Source of the DNA: Sporothrix humicola
Taxonomy: Eukaryota > Ascomycota > Sordariomycetes > Ophiostomatales > Ophiostomataceae
Direction of reading: 5' to 3'
Assembly: GCA_021396245.1 (NCBI GenBank)
Contig: WNYE01000006.1
Location: 124,001 to 188,000 of the forward strand
Length of the DNA: 64,000 nt
The translations under genes were made by a program, and so were the position numbers. Position 1 is the stretch's first letter. The number at the start of each line of letters is the position of its first letter. This document shows positions 10,841 to 20,700 of this stretch, in pieces. A model generated the notes under the pieces. It had not been told where the DNA came from. It saw nothing but the letters and a program-made list of their open reading frames with translations, and did not search any database.

Positions 10841-13800
10841 ATGTCGTTTCGGTTCGGCATGCCGGTTGTCCAGCCGGACAGCCGTGCCTACCGCGAGCGC
10901 GAAGAAGAGCTCATGGCCGCCCGGCAAAGACAGCAGACACGGCCAGGTGTTTCCGACGACACATACCAGTATAACAATAGTCAGCAGGCCAACCTGACGG
11001 CCCTCTCATCCATCCTACCAATACGAGCACAGCCGCAAGAGTCCACGGGCATGGCCCAATCGGCGCCGGCGCCCAACCGACGGCATATTGTTACACCAGA
11101 CCCCGTGTCGTTTCGGTACCTTGAGCAGGATCCGTGTATCGGCGTGGTCGACCGCCGCGCCAGCCTCGTGGGCTACGAGCTGTACCTTGTCGAGCAGTGG
11201 GTGTGTTCGCGGCAGTCGCCCACCATTGTGATTGCCACGTACACGGGCGATCCAAACCATGCTGTTGTGGTCGGCGTCCTCTCGATCCCAGAAAACGAAA
11301 ACGAGTGGTCAGCGCGGCTCAAAATGTACTTTAAGACGATGCAGCAATACCACGCGCGGCCCAAGGACTCACCCTTTGGCGAGATCATGGCCACGAACTT
11401 GAGCAGCTTTCCCTCGGCGTTGACTGTCATTGCCGTCCGTGACGGCGACATTCGGCGGCATCGCCAAGAGTTTATTGTCAACGAGGACCTGAAGCGGCTG
11501 GGCTGCTCGGGCCGCTCAGGCTTGACGCTGTCGGACCCGACGCGCGCCACGCAAGAAAAGTTCCAGTCCTTGTACAAGACGAGCGAGAAGATTCCGTTTT
11601 CCGAGTCCGTCGTGGAGCTCATCAAGCAGTGCCAGACGGCGCTCTTCATCTTTGGCATGCTCGAGTCGCAGTACATTGACGGCCTGCTGTGTGACGTGAC
11701 TGAGACGGCCGTCGGCGACTGGTGGACCGAGGTGGGCGCCGAGTACTACAACGCGGAGCCGACGGACGGCATTCTGGGCCCAACAACGGTGGCTGCACTC
11801 CTAGGTATGCTGATGGGCGCGCGTAACCGTCTCGCATGGTACGGTGCGTCTGTGTCCAAGGACGTCTTTGACGTGGACAATATGAAAAAGGGTATTGGCT
11901 CGTTTCAAAAGGACTTGAAGTTGGAACGGACACGGCGGCTCGACCACCAGACGCTGCGCCGCCTGCATAGTGTCACGATCAAGGCGGCAGCTGGCGAGGG
12001 CGGTTGGGGCGTGCAAAAGGCCATCAAGTCGACGGTCGAGGGTTTTGGCGGCAAGCGCGGCGAGCTCGTGTTTGGCATGGTGGGCGGCAAAGACAAGGGC
12101 AACATTGGCGACATTGAGACGCTGGACATTGATAAGTTCATCAACCACATTTACGGCGAGCGGCCCAAGTGGTTGTGGTTCGGCAAACCCTTGAGGTCAC
12201 AAGCATCAACGCTGCCACTTGGAATTACGGACCATTTCCAAGACCGGACACAGATGGTGACATCGACGCCAACCACAGCCGGAGCGCCTCCTGATTCTAG
12301 CAAAGAGGAGCCTGCCACCCCTGCACCAAGCCACATCAACAGACGAACACAGTCGGTTCCTGTGGAAAACGACGAGCCAGCTGCCCCCGAAGCCTTGACG
12401 TCCGCTGCAACAGTGCCTGCGGCGACGGAAGTGACGGAACCGACAGCTGCAACGAAGAAAGATACAAAGACGCCCGTCTACTCGGCTCATCCACCAGGGT
12501 CTGCTGTTAGTATCAATGACAGCCCCAACGACCGAGATAGGGAGAGATACCGGGACGACAATCGCGATCGTGATCGGGAGAGGGAGAGGGACAGAGACAG
12601 AGACCCAAGAAGACGGACTGTTTTCAAGAGCGTCGCCGGCCGCGTCAACGATGCTCGATCTGGTCTTGGACGAATCCGTGACGCTGTGGGTGGCGGTCTC
12701 CGAGGCCATGCGAGCCGGCCATCGCGCGATGACGCGATCATGCCTGGTAGCGGTGCTCCCTTTAGCCCAGACCCGTCCTTAGTAGCGCTGTCGAGCACCG
12801 GTACTGGCTTGAGCTCCAGTTCTATGCCCGCCCAACCGGGCATTGCCAGCCTGGCCCAGGCATCGCTCAACAGTCCAGTGATGATCGGCCGTGCTTTCAC
12901 GTGGAAGAACAAGCCGGAAGAGTACCTCAACAACATCCAGCGCGAGCGCGAGATGGGCGAGAAGCTGTTCAAGAATGCCGGCATGCCCAGCACGACGATT
13001 ACCAACCAGGGGCCACACCCGGACGAAGACGCTATAGCCGCCGCCGCCACGGCTGCTTTGGAGGCAGAACTGGCTGTGCGGCTGCCTGGCTACTCGACGC
13101 AAGCCAACGGCCGCGCAAGCCATCTCCGCAAGGACATGTTTATCTCGACGGCCAACACGTCGGTGGCGGGCAGCGTGGCCGACGGCTCTGACCTGGAGGG
13201 CCCCATCCTCGAGGCCGAGCGCGACATGGGACCTGGTGTCGTTGGCCTGCTGCGGCGGCACAGTATTGCAGGAGGCGAATACGACCGTGAACCACAGGGG
13301 CAAATGCTCCAGGAACAACAGCAGCAGCTCCCGCAGAAACTGCCATTCGACGTCGTGTGGCCGCGGCGACTATCATTCAGCGCTGCCGAAGAGGCCGTGC
13401 TCGGCTGGGACGAGATTGTCGACTTCCCCGAAGTAGACGATGACGACGACGAGGACAGTGACGACAAGGACAGAGACAAGGACGAAAAAGAAAAGGACGA
13501 GGGCGAGATCAGCGGCGTGGCTGGCGAGAGCTACGACCAGGCTGTTCTGCTGGCCGCATCGTCTCGCTTCGTCACCGCCCTGACGCTCGAGCGCGGCCTC
13601 TATCAGGACGTGCTTGCCCTCAAGGATGTCGTGGGCCCTGCTGTCGTCGACCGAGTCCTTGCCCTTGAGTCGCTGGACGCCGTCTACGAAACACAGCTCG
13701 AAGAGGTCCAGAGCGTCTTCTTCCAGCTCTCGGGCGCCTACGAGCGCGTCCAGGCCAACAGCCAAGACTTGCTGGGCCTCGAGCGGGCGCAAACGACGGA

Positions 13801-14047
13801 GGCCGTGCGCGAGGTCGAGATGCTCATGGCCAAGGTCGAGTACGAGATTGGGTCGCTGGCGTCGAAAGTGCAGGACGTCGAGGAGGGTGTCCGCCAGTTT
13901 ACGCAGCAGGTCGAATACGTCGAGAAGCGGGCCGAAGAGCTCAAGAGCCACCTGGAGACGGAGAGCTGGCTGCACTGGGCGGTGCGGAGTCTGACGGGCA
14001 TTGGGACGGGCCCCAACATCGTTGAGGGAGGCCCGCGGAGGCAGTAG
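10841..14047 (+). CDS. STB6-like Sin3-binding protein
   Basis: A single exon encodes 1068 residues. The conserved N-terminal block (about 85-455) carries signatures of the fungal STB2/STB6 family, including VGYELYLVEQWVCSR near its start and KWLWFGKPLRS at its end. The middle (about 460-760) is disordered, with a marked Arg/Asp/Glu repeat (DRDRERERDRDRD) near residue 580. A DEDSDDKDRDKDEKEKDEGE acidic stretch precedes a C-terminal coiled coil (about 905-1050) ending in a hydrophobic segment. In yeast, Stb2 and Stb6 were found as partners of the Sin3 histone-deacetylase scaffold; their biochemical role is poorly defined, so the function here is family inference only. The start codon at 10841 sits in acaccgccATG and gives MSFRFGMPVVQP. 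Confidence 0.82.
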   Translation: MSFRFGMPVVQPDSRAYREREEELMAARQRQQTRPGVSDDTYQYNNSQQANLTALSSILPIRAQPQESTGMAQSAPAPNRRHIVTPDPVSFRYLEQDPCIGVVDRRASLVGYELYLVEQWVCSRQSPTIVIATYTGDPNHAVVVGVLSIPENENEWSARLKMYFKTMQQYHARPKDSPFGEIMATNLSSFPSALTVIAVRDGDIRRHRQEFIVNEDLKRLGCSGRSGLTLSDPTRATQEKFQSLYKTSEKIPFSESVVELIKQCQTALFIFGMLESQYIDGLLCDVTETAVGDWWTEVGAEYYNAEPTDGILGPTTVAALLGMLMGARNRLAWYGASVSKDVFDVDNMKKGIGSFQKDLKLERTRRLDHQTLRRLHSVTIKAAAGEGGWGVQKAIKSTVEGFGGKRGELVFGMVGGKDKGNIGDIETLDIDKFINHIYGERPKWLWFGKPLRSQASTLPLGITDHFQDRTQMVTSTPTTAGAPPDSSKEEPATPAPSHINRRTQSVPVENDEPAAPEALTSAATVPAATEVTEPTAATKKDTKTPVYSAHPPGSAVSINDSPNDRDRERYRDDNRDRDRERERDRDRDPRRRTVFKSVAGRVNDARSGLGRIRDAVGGGLRGHASRPSRDDAIMPGSGAPFSPDPSLVALSSTGTGLSSSSMPAQPGIASLAQASLNSPVMIGRAFTWKNKPEEYLNNIQREREMGEKLFKNAGMPSTTITNQGPHPDEDAIAAAATAALEAELAVRLPGYSTQANGRASHLRKDMFISTANTSVAGSVADGSDLEGPILEAERDMGPGVVGLLRRHSIAGGEYDREPQGQMLQEQQQQLPQKLPFDVVWPRRLSFSAAEEAVLGWDEIVDFPEVDDDDDEDSDDKDRDKDEKEKDEGEISGVAGESYDQAVLLAASSRFVTALTLERGLYQDVLALKDVVGPAVVDRVLALESLDAVYETQLEEVQSVFFQLSGAYERVQANSQDLLGLERAQTTEAVREVEMLMAKVEYEIGSLASKVQDVEEGVRQFTQQVEYVEKRAEELKSHLETESWLHWAVRSLTGIGTGPNIVEGGPRRQ

Positions 14048-14560
14048 GAGACAAGGACGTGGTAAACAGTTGGATATGCATCTTCAAGTACATAGGGCAG
14101 CGCATTTTGCCATAGCGACGGCGTTTTCTACATTTTCCTGACGGATTATTTTGTTTTGTTTTCTTTTGTACACATAGCACACTTGGCATACATAGGCAGT
14201 AATGCATTCATACTTTTTGGCTTTTGATTTCTTTAATTCGTATTCCAGGACCAGTTATGTCATGCCATATCTTTTTGAGGTGATCTTGGTATAGGTCCGT
14301 TTTCTTCCGTGTTCTCCAATTCTCCTAATGCATGTCTATCGCTCTCGGCGCGCCTCTGTGTTGCATAACCCTGTGAACCAAAAAGAAAGGAATAACAGTA
14401 GAGGAGAAATGTGTGTTCTAATGTACAATTGGCGTCGTCGTGTCGTCATCGTCGTCGCCTAGATCTAGCTCAAGCTAGATCTCGTGACCTCTTTCGTCCG
14501 CCGTCATGGGCTATGTTGCCCTTTTCTTCGATGTTTTTTTTCTGCGTCCCCGCTCCTCGT

Positions 14561-14897
14561 CTAGAACATACCGCCGCCGCCGCCGCCGCGCTTCGCCGCC
14601 TCCTGCTGCATGTGCTCCGAGACGCTCATGTGCACGGCAAAGAACTTGGCGGCGCAGCGGTCGAGACAGACGCTCTCGCCCTTGTTGAGCTCGCTCTCGC
14701 GGTAGTCGGTCGGCACGCACTTGGCGGCGCAGGCCTTGATGAGGCTGAAAGGTCAGCGGGGAAAGTCAACCAGACTGTAGAGCGCGGGGAGGGACCTACC
14801 GGTTGTGCATGTCGGACATCATCTTCATCTCGGCCTCGACAGAGGCAATCTTCTCGGCAGACGAGAGCTGCGGGCGGCCCATTCCAAAGAACGACAT
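14561..14897 (-). CDS. tim10: Mitochondrial intermembrane-space chaperone Tim10 (spliced)
   Basis: Two exons, 14897-14800 and 14744-14561, are joined across a 55-nt intron (14799-14745, donor GTAGGT, acceptor TTTCAG, CTGAC branch point) to encode 93 residues starting MSFFGMGRPQLSSAEK. The twin CX3C motif of small TIMs is complete: Cys38/Cys42 and Cys59/Cys63, with 16 residues between the pairs. Tim10 pairs with Tim9 in a hexameric chaperone that carries hydrophobic carrier proteins across the intermembrane space to the TIM22 translocase. The tail ends in a run of glycines (KRGGGGGGMF). The length matches the family. It is divergent from the mitochondrial lysyl-tRNA synthetase, with ~730 bp between the two start codons. 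Confidence 0.95.
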
Positions 14898-15581
14898 GTT
14901 GGCGGTAGTGTGTGGGATTTTGTGGTAGGAAGAGTGTTGTTGGTGGTCGTCGACGTGTGGTTGTGGTCGTGTGTTGTCTAGAGTGGTCGTCTATCGTCAA
15001 TCTCGAAAAAACCAGTGACGTTTTTCTCGCCTTGAATTCTTTGGCCCGGGATGCTCCAGTAAGAGGCGGGCATCTGATTCGCTGATTGGACATTAATAGT
15101 GGAGCAACTTCTGAACTCTTTTTGGGCTCTTTCTTTCTGGAAGGAAAGGTGGACAGGAGGCACTGTGATTGGTCAGGCTGATCAGGGGTGGGTACCTGCC
15201 TTTTCTCTGACTTTTGACCTGACAGTCGCGCTCCCAAAATTTTCTCTCCAAAACTGTCACAAGCTCCCGAGCTTGCTTCTTTTCCAACCAAATCAACAAA
15301 CCAACAACGTCAACAAACCGCCGCTCAACCACAGCAGAGCTCTCTGGTAAGTCTTTCTTTCTATTTACTTATACCTTCACAGAACACCCCCAAATGGCAG
15401 CAGCTGGTCTTCTATGATGAACTAGCATTAAACCTTAGAACCGTTGCGACTGACTGGAGCTTCGGCTTCGGCGTGATCACAAATGCCAAAACTCTGACAC
15501 TTGACCCTGCTGCCATTGACTTCCCATCTTCATTTCAAAATTGGACTCGGATGGACCCCCGCTAACATTACGACTCCCAAG
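14898..15581. promoter_or_regulatory. Divergent promoter region tim10 / mitochondrial LysRS
   Basis: No gene supported. A good donor-like GTAAGT lies at 15347-15352, with possible acceptors at about 15439 or 15580, so the LysRS transcript may have a 5' UTR intron; I cannot decide this from sequence. Confidence 0.45.
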
Positions 15582-15632
15582 ATGTCTGGTTGCTCCCTGC
15601 GCGGCATGACGTGTTGCTGCCCGCCGCCATGA
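15582..15632 (+). promoter_or_regulatory. uORF overlapping the LysRS start codon (ATGA)
   Basis: A 16-codon frame (MSGCSLRGMTCCCPPP) whose TGA stop at 15630-15632 overlaps the LysRS ATG at 15629-15631 as ATGA. Its start has a usable context (aagATGt). If transcribed, it could lower LysRS translation or work by termination-reinitiation. It depends on the transcript start lying left of 15582. Confidence 0.5.
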
Positions 15633-17569
15633 GCTCAGCCTCTGCTGCCCTGCCGGGCCTTTTCTTTCTCCGGCCATATGCGGCACGGCATATCCAGTCT
15701 AGAGCTGCGAGGGAATGCTCGCCGGCGGCCAGAAAGGCGTACCTGCGGTTCTACCAGACCGCGTGCAGCCTCAATGAGCCCGCTCCGAAACGGAGCTCTC
15801 CCCTGAGGAGACACAATCTGAGAGTTGATGGGATCAGACGCGCGTCGTCCAAGGCCGGTAAAAAGGCCAAGGATGGCAGTGACAAAGAGTCTGCTGCATC
15901 GGACGAGACCCTCGGAGACCGCTCGCCTGTGGCACTACGGATCAAGGAGCTGGCAGAGGCCAATGCCCTGAAATACCCTCGATACCAGCCTGTTGGAGAC
16001 AGGATTTCTGTGCCGCAGTTCCGGGCCGAGTTTGAGTCCGTGGCCGTCGGCGATGAAGTCCCATATCGGCGTGTCGAGCTCTCGGGCCGGGTGCTGTCTG
16101 TCCAGCGCCTCGGCTCCAAACTGGTTTTCGTCAAGCTGCTCGACGAGGGCGAACAGGTCCAAGTCATGTGCAACCTGAGACAACTGCGGACGGTTGGAGC
16201 TGGCGACTCGGCCTCTTCGCCCACGACATTCCCCGTCGAGCCGGCCGTCTTCAAAGAGGCCGCTCGCCTTCTGAATCGCGGTGACCACGTGGCCGTCACA
16301 GGACGTGCCATGCGCACAGGCACGGGCGAACTCACGCTGGCGGCCGATATGCTGCCTCGTGTTTATTCGCCGGCCCTGGCACCGCTGCCATCGCAACTGC
16401 TTGATGCCGATACGCGTGCTCTGCGCCGCCATGTCGACCTGCTTGTGAACCCGGCGGCGGCTGCAACACTGCGTTTAAGAGCACGCATTCTGCGCGAGAT
16501 CCGCTCCTTTTTTGAAGGCCAACAGTTTGTCGAAGTGCAGACACCCATTCTGGCCGACTTGGCAGGCGGTGCTGTAGCCCGTCCATTCACGACAGCCCAT
16601 GCCAGTGAGAGTGACGCACCCTCGGCAGGAACTTCGGCTGGATCGCTGGCCCTCAGTCTGCGTATCGCTCCCGAGCTGTGGCTGAAGCGGCTTGTCGTCG
16701 GCGGTCTCGATCGTGTATTCGAGATTGGCCCGTCTTTCCGCAACGAGGGCATCGATGCAACACACAACCCCGAGTTTACGACGTGCGAGTTTTATGCTGC
16801 CTACTGGACGCTGCCGCGCTTGATGGCCGAGACGGAGCGTCTGATGGCCCAGCTGGCACAGGCTTCCCTCCAGTTCAAGGAAACGCCGACAGGGTCTGGT
16901 CTTCAGGCAGCAGAAGAGGCCGATGCGCCAGCGTCTGACTCCGTTGCTCGCTGTGCGGCTGGCGGGCCGTTTGTGCAGCTCGAGTTCATCCCGTCTCTCG
17001 AGGCAGCCCTGGGCATTACCTTCCCAGATCTGTCTGCTCCTGACGCATACGAACAGCTCCGCGCGAAGCTGGGCAACAAGAGCGGCAAGCACGACACCAG
17101 CGACGCCGACGGCGGCCGTCTTGCCAAACTGCTCGACCGCTTGGCCGGTGAACACCTGGAGTCCCGGTCGTTTGCCAATGTCGACGGCCCCCTCTTTATC
17201 ACACACCACCCGGCCTGCATGTCCCCTCTGGCCAAGAGCTTTGTCTGTCCACGTACTGGCCAGACTGTCGCCGCACGTGCCGAGCTCTTTGTCGACGGCC
17301 GCGAGCTCGCCAACATGTACGAGGAGGAGAACGACCCGGCAGAGCAGCGCCGCAAGATGGCCCAGCAGGTCGAGGACACGGCCGGCGCGTCCGGCTCCAA
17401 CAACACTGTCGACGAGAACTACATTGCCGCCCTCGAGTCGGGTCTGCCGCCCACTGGCGGCTGGGGCTGTGGCGTCGAGCGGCTGGTGATGCTCTTTTCG
17501 GGCGCGCGGCGGATTGCCGACTGCCTGACCTTTGGCACGCTGAGGCACGTCGTGTCCATGAAGAAGTAA
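15629..17569 (+). CDS. msk1: Mitochondrial lysyl-tRNA synthetase, class II
   Basis: From the first in-frame ATG (15629, in gccgccATG) the protein is 646 residues. The N-terminus is a typical mitochondrial presequence, rich in Ala, Ser and Arg with no acids (SAALPGLFFLRPYAARHIQ). An OB-fold anticodon-binding domain (about 130-255) precedes the class II catalytic core. Motif 2 is FRNEGIDATHNPEFT (Arg about 371) and motif 3 is GGWGCGVERLVML (about 610), both diagnostic for LysRS. The enzyme charges mitochondrial tRNA-Lys using ATP. There is a low-conservation insertion between motifs 2 and 3 (about 420-445). The gene is convergent with RAD50; only 219 bp separate the two stop codons. Confidence 0.93.
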   Translation: MSSASAALPGLFFLRPYAARHIQSRAARECSPAARKAYLRFYQTACSLNEPAPKRSSPLRRHNLRVDGIRRASSKAGKKAKDGSDKESAASDETLGDRSPVALRIKELAEANALKYPRYQPVGDRISVPQFRAEFESVAVGDEVPYRRVELSGRVLSVQRLGSKLVFVKLLDEGEQVQVMCNLRQLRTVGAGDSASSPTTFPVEPAVFKEAARLLNRGDHVAVTGRAMRTGTGELTLAADMLPRVYSPALAPLPSQLLDADTRALRRHVDLLVNPAAAATLRLRARILREIRSFFEGQQFVEVQTPILADLAGGAVARPFTTAHASESDAPSAGTSAGSLALSLRIAPELWLKRLVVGGLDRVFEIGPSFRNEGIDATHNPEFTTCEFYAAYWTLPRLMAETERLMAQLAQASLQFKETPTGSGLQAAEEADAPASDSVARCAAGGPFVQLEFIPSLEAALGITFPDLSAPDAYEQLRAKLGNKSGKHDTSDADGGRLAKLLDRLAGEHLESRSFANVDGPLFITHHPACMSPLAKSFVCPRTGQTVAARAELFVDGRELANMYEEENDPAEQRRKMAQQVEDTAGASGSNNTVDENYIAALESGLPPTGGWGCGVERLVMLFSGARRIADCLTFGTLRHVVSMKK

Positions 17570-17639
17570 ACAATGGACTGAGAATAGGCTCAAACACCTG
17601 TATTATATCTGTACACATCCACTTTGCATGTACAAACTA

Positions 17640-17700
17640 TCATGGAATATATGATATATGATATATGAATAAATCAGAAATCAGAAATCAAAATCAAAGA
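17640..17700. repeat. Short AT-rich tandem repeats between LysRS and RAD50
   Basis: Tandem copies of a 'tgatata' type unit (about 17650-17668) are followed by 'aaatcag' units (about 17674-17690), in the 219-bp gap shared by the two convergent 3' ends. Confidence 0.6.
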
Positions 17701-17788
17701 ACAATGCCCGCTCAAATTAAACCCAAAACGCCATGCTTTCGCTTTTACGTCTTCGTACATGATCCCGTCTTCAAATTCCTTCGCACAC

Positions 17789-20700
17789 TCAACCCTCCAT
17801 CAACCGCGTAATGGGCTCGCGCGTAATGACGCTGTTCTGCCGGTCGTCGCGCGACACGCGGTAGAACGTGTAGCAAAAGTCCGAGCAGCGCATGTGCCGC
17901 AGGAACTCCTCGTCGTGCGTAATCACAATCAGCTGGAAGTTGGCCTGCGCCTGCCGCGCCTTGATGATCGCGTGCAGTGCCACGGCCAGCGAGCGGATGT
18001 TGTCGCTGTCGAGGTTCGTCGTCGGCTCGTCGAGCGCAATGAGGCCGCAGTTGACGCCAAAGGATTCGGCCAGCGCCAGCCGGATGATAATGCTCGCCAG
18101 CACCTTTTGGCCCGCCGAGCACCGCCCGCGCATGTCCATCTCCGTGTCCTGCTTGACCATGCACACCCGGTAGTTGTAGTTGCGCTTGCCCGTCGCCGTC
18201 TCGTTGTCCGACCGGATCAGGATCGTGTCAATGTCTGTGCCCTGGTACGTCGCCCGCCACAGCTCGCCGGCGATGCGGTTGACCTCCTCCATCTTGAGGC
18301 CGTGGTACTCCATGATCGCCTTGTCGAGCGCCGCCGAGTACCGCCCCAGATCGTCAATGGCCGCCTTTGTCGTCTCCACGCGGATGTGCGACTCGCGGTA
18401 CCGGAACTCGGCCTCCTTGTACTCCTGCTCGTACTCGTCCAGCAGCCGCAGCAGCTCCTCGTCCTTGGTCTTCATGCTGCCCCAGATCGCGCTGCGCTCC
18501 GCCAGCAGCTTGCTGTGCTGCACCTCGAACCGCTTCGCCTCGCCCACCAGCCGGTCGTAGTCGTCCTCGGCGTTGCGCGATTCCAGGTCCAGGATGTCGC
18601 GCCGCAGCTCGTCCAGCAGCCGCGAGTTGCGCCGGTAGCTCAGGTTGTCCGCAATGTTCTTCTTCTCGCGGTCGCTGTTGTCGATCTCCGCCTTCATCTT
18701 GTTGACCTGCGCCGCCAGCTCGTCCGCCTCGCGCTCCTGGCCCGCAATCGCCTGTTCGAGCGTCTCAATGGCCCGCGCGTTGGCCACAAGCAGTGCCGGG
18801 CCGCCGCGGTCAATGTAGTCCTCAATGTCCTTCTCGACCATCCGCAGCTCGCTGACGGTGTGGGCCACGGCATCGCGGTCCTGCGCGCCCACCCGCTCCT
18901 TTTCCTGTCCGCGCTGCAGCGTGTCTTGCCGGATCGTGCGTGCCTTGGCAATCTCCGGCTCGAGCGCCTCGAGGTCGCGGTCCGTCTGCTGAATCAGCTC
19001 ACGCTGCTGCGCCGACTCCTCCTTGAATGCCTGGATCTGGCTGACCAGGTCGGCCTTGCGCTCGACCTGCCGTGCCGCGTGCGCAATCTTGTTCTTCAGC
19101 TCGCTGCGCTCCAGCTCCAGCGTGCTGACGGCGTCCCGCATGCGCTGCCGGTCGTCCGACAGTTTGGTGAGCCGCTGCTTGGCCGAACGCAGCTGCTCGG
19201 CACAGGTGGCCTGCAGCTCCTGGATCTCCTCGGAGCTGCGCGACGAGCCGGCCGACTGCTGCTGCTGCGACGCCAGCTTCTCAATCTGCTCGTCCGACTC
19301 GGCGACGTCCTTGACCGCCTGCGAGATGCTGGCCACTGTCTTGCCCATCGACTCGACGTCCATGCGCTTCTCGTCGGCCTCCTTGAAGGTTGCGTCCTGG
19401 TCCTCGAGGCGCCGCACAAGACTGTCACGCTGTGCCTCGGCCGCCTTCAGCTCTTCTTTCAGGCCGGGCAGCTCCGACTCAAGACGCGTAAAGGTATCAT
19501 ACTGACTGCGGACAGCCCGCAGTTGGCCCAGATTCTGTTCGAGCATGTCCTTCTCCTGCTCCAGTTCCTTCTTCTGCTTGTCGTCCAGGTTCTTGGCAAT
19601 CTTCTCCATCAGCTTGGACCGTTCGCGTGGCTGGTCCGCGAAAGAACGGTCGCAGTGCGAGCACTTGTTGAACCGGTTCAGCACCTTTTGCGACTTGGAA
19701 TAGTAGTCTTTGAGGTGGTCGAACAGACTAATGTCCTTTTCCGCCGTCAGGATCTCCGACTCGAGGTTGTCCAGCTCTTCCTGGTACTCCTCGATCGACA
19801 CAGACTCTGACGCGCTGGCTCCCTCTTCACCTCCAGCTTTGACCGTCCGCAGAACCTCGAGCACGTCACCCTGGCACTTGGCCGACTGTGCCACGGTCTT
19901 CTTTTGCCGGTCGCGGATCGTCGACAGCTTGTACTCGACCTGCTTGAGCTCCTGCTGGCTCGACTCGACCTGCTTGCGAGCAGCCCCGGCCGTCGTCACA
20001 AGACCCTGGAGGACCGACTGGAAATCGGCGTCCACCGATTCAGGCGTCCATCCCTGGCCGACGATGCCAGCCAGTTTGTCGCGCCACGTCGATGTCAGCG
20101 TGTCCAACCGGCGTTTACGCTCAACAGCTTCCTTCTTGCGCAGATCGAGCTGGGCCCGGTCAGACGCGCGGCGCATGCACTCGACCATCTCGCGGCCAAG
20201 CTTCTCGCTCTCGTTCTCAAGCTGCCAGATCTGGTTGTTCTCCTGCTCAATCTGTCCGTCGATGCCGGCTGCCTGCACTTCTTCAGTGGCCCTCTTGAGG
20301 CGGGTCTCCAGGTCGGCAAACGTCGACTCGAGAATCGCCTGGGCGCCCTCGTCAACATCCAGCTTCTGGATGTCGCGCTGCAGAACTGCCATGCGTTTGT
20401 CGATGGCGGCAATCCGCTGCTTGGCCGAGACGCGGTCCTGTGTGCGGGTGGCCTTTTGTGTCTCCAGCCCGCTGATCACGGCCGTGTCCTTCTCCAGCTC
20501 CTTGGCGTTCTCGCGCTGCAGCCGTTCCAGATCACGCCGCTTGTCTTGCAGCACTTTCTGGATGCGCTCTCTAAACGCACGGATGTGGCTGTCGCGCAGG
20601 TCGTCGCTTTCGTAGCCGCGGATCTCGAGGCGCACGGCGGCCTCGTGGATCATTTCGATGCGTGTCTGCAGCTGCCGCTCGTACTTTTCCTTGTCCGACT

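Noticed and set aside
14411..15291. Open frames of 165 (+) and 221 (-) codons over tim10
   Set aside because: They run through the tim10 intron and exons in wrong frames; the spliced Tim10 with twin CX3C explains the locus.
15590..15628. Extension of LysRS upstream to a TTG at 15590
   Set aside because: The ATG at 15629 is in a good context and begins a proper mitochondrial presequence.
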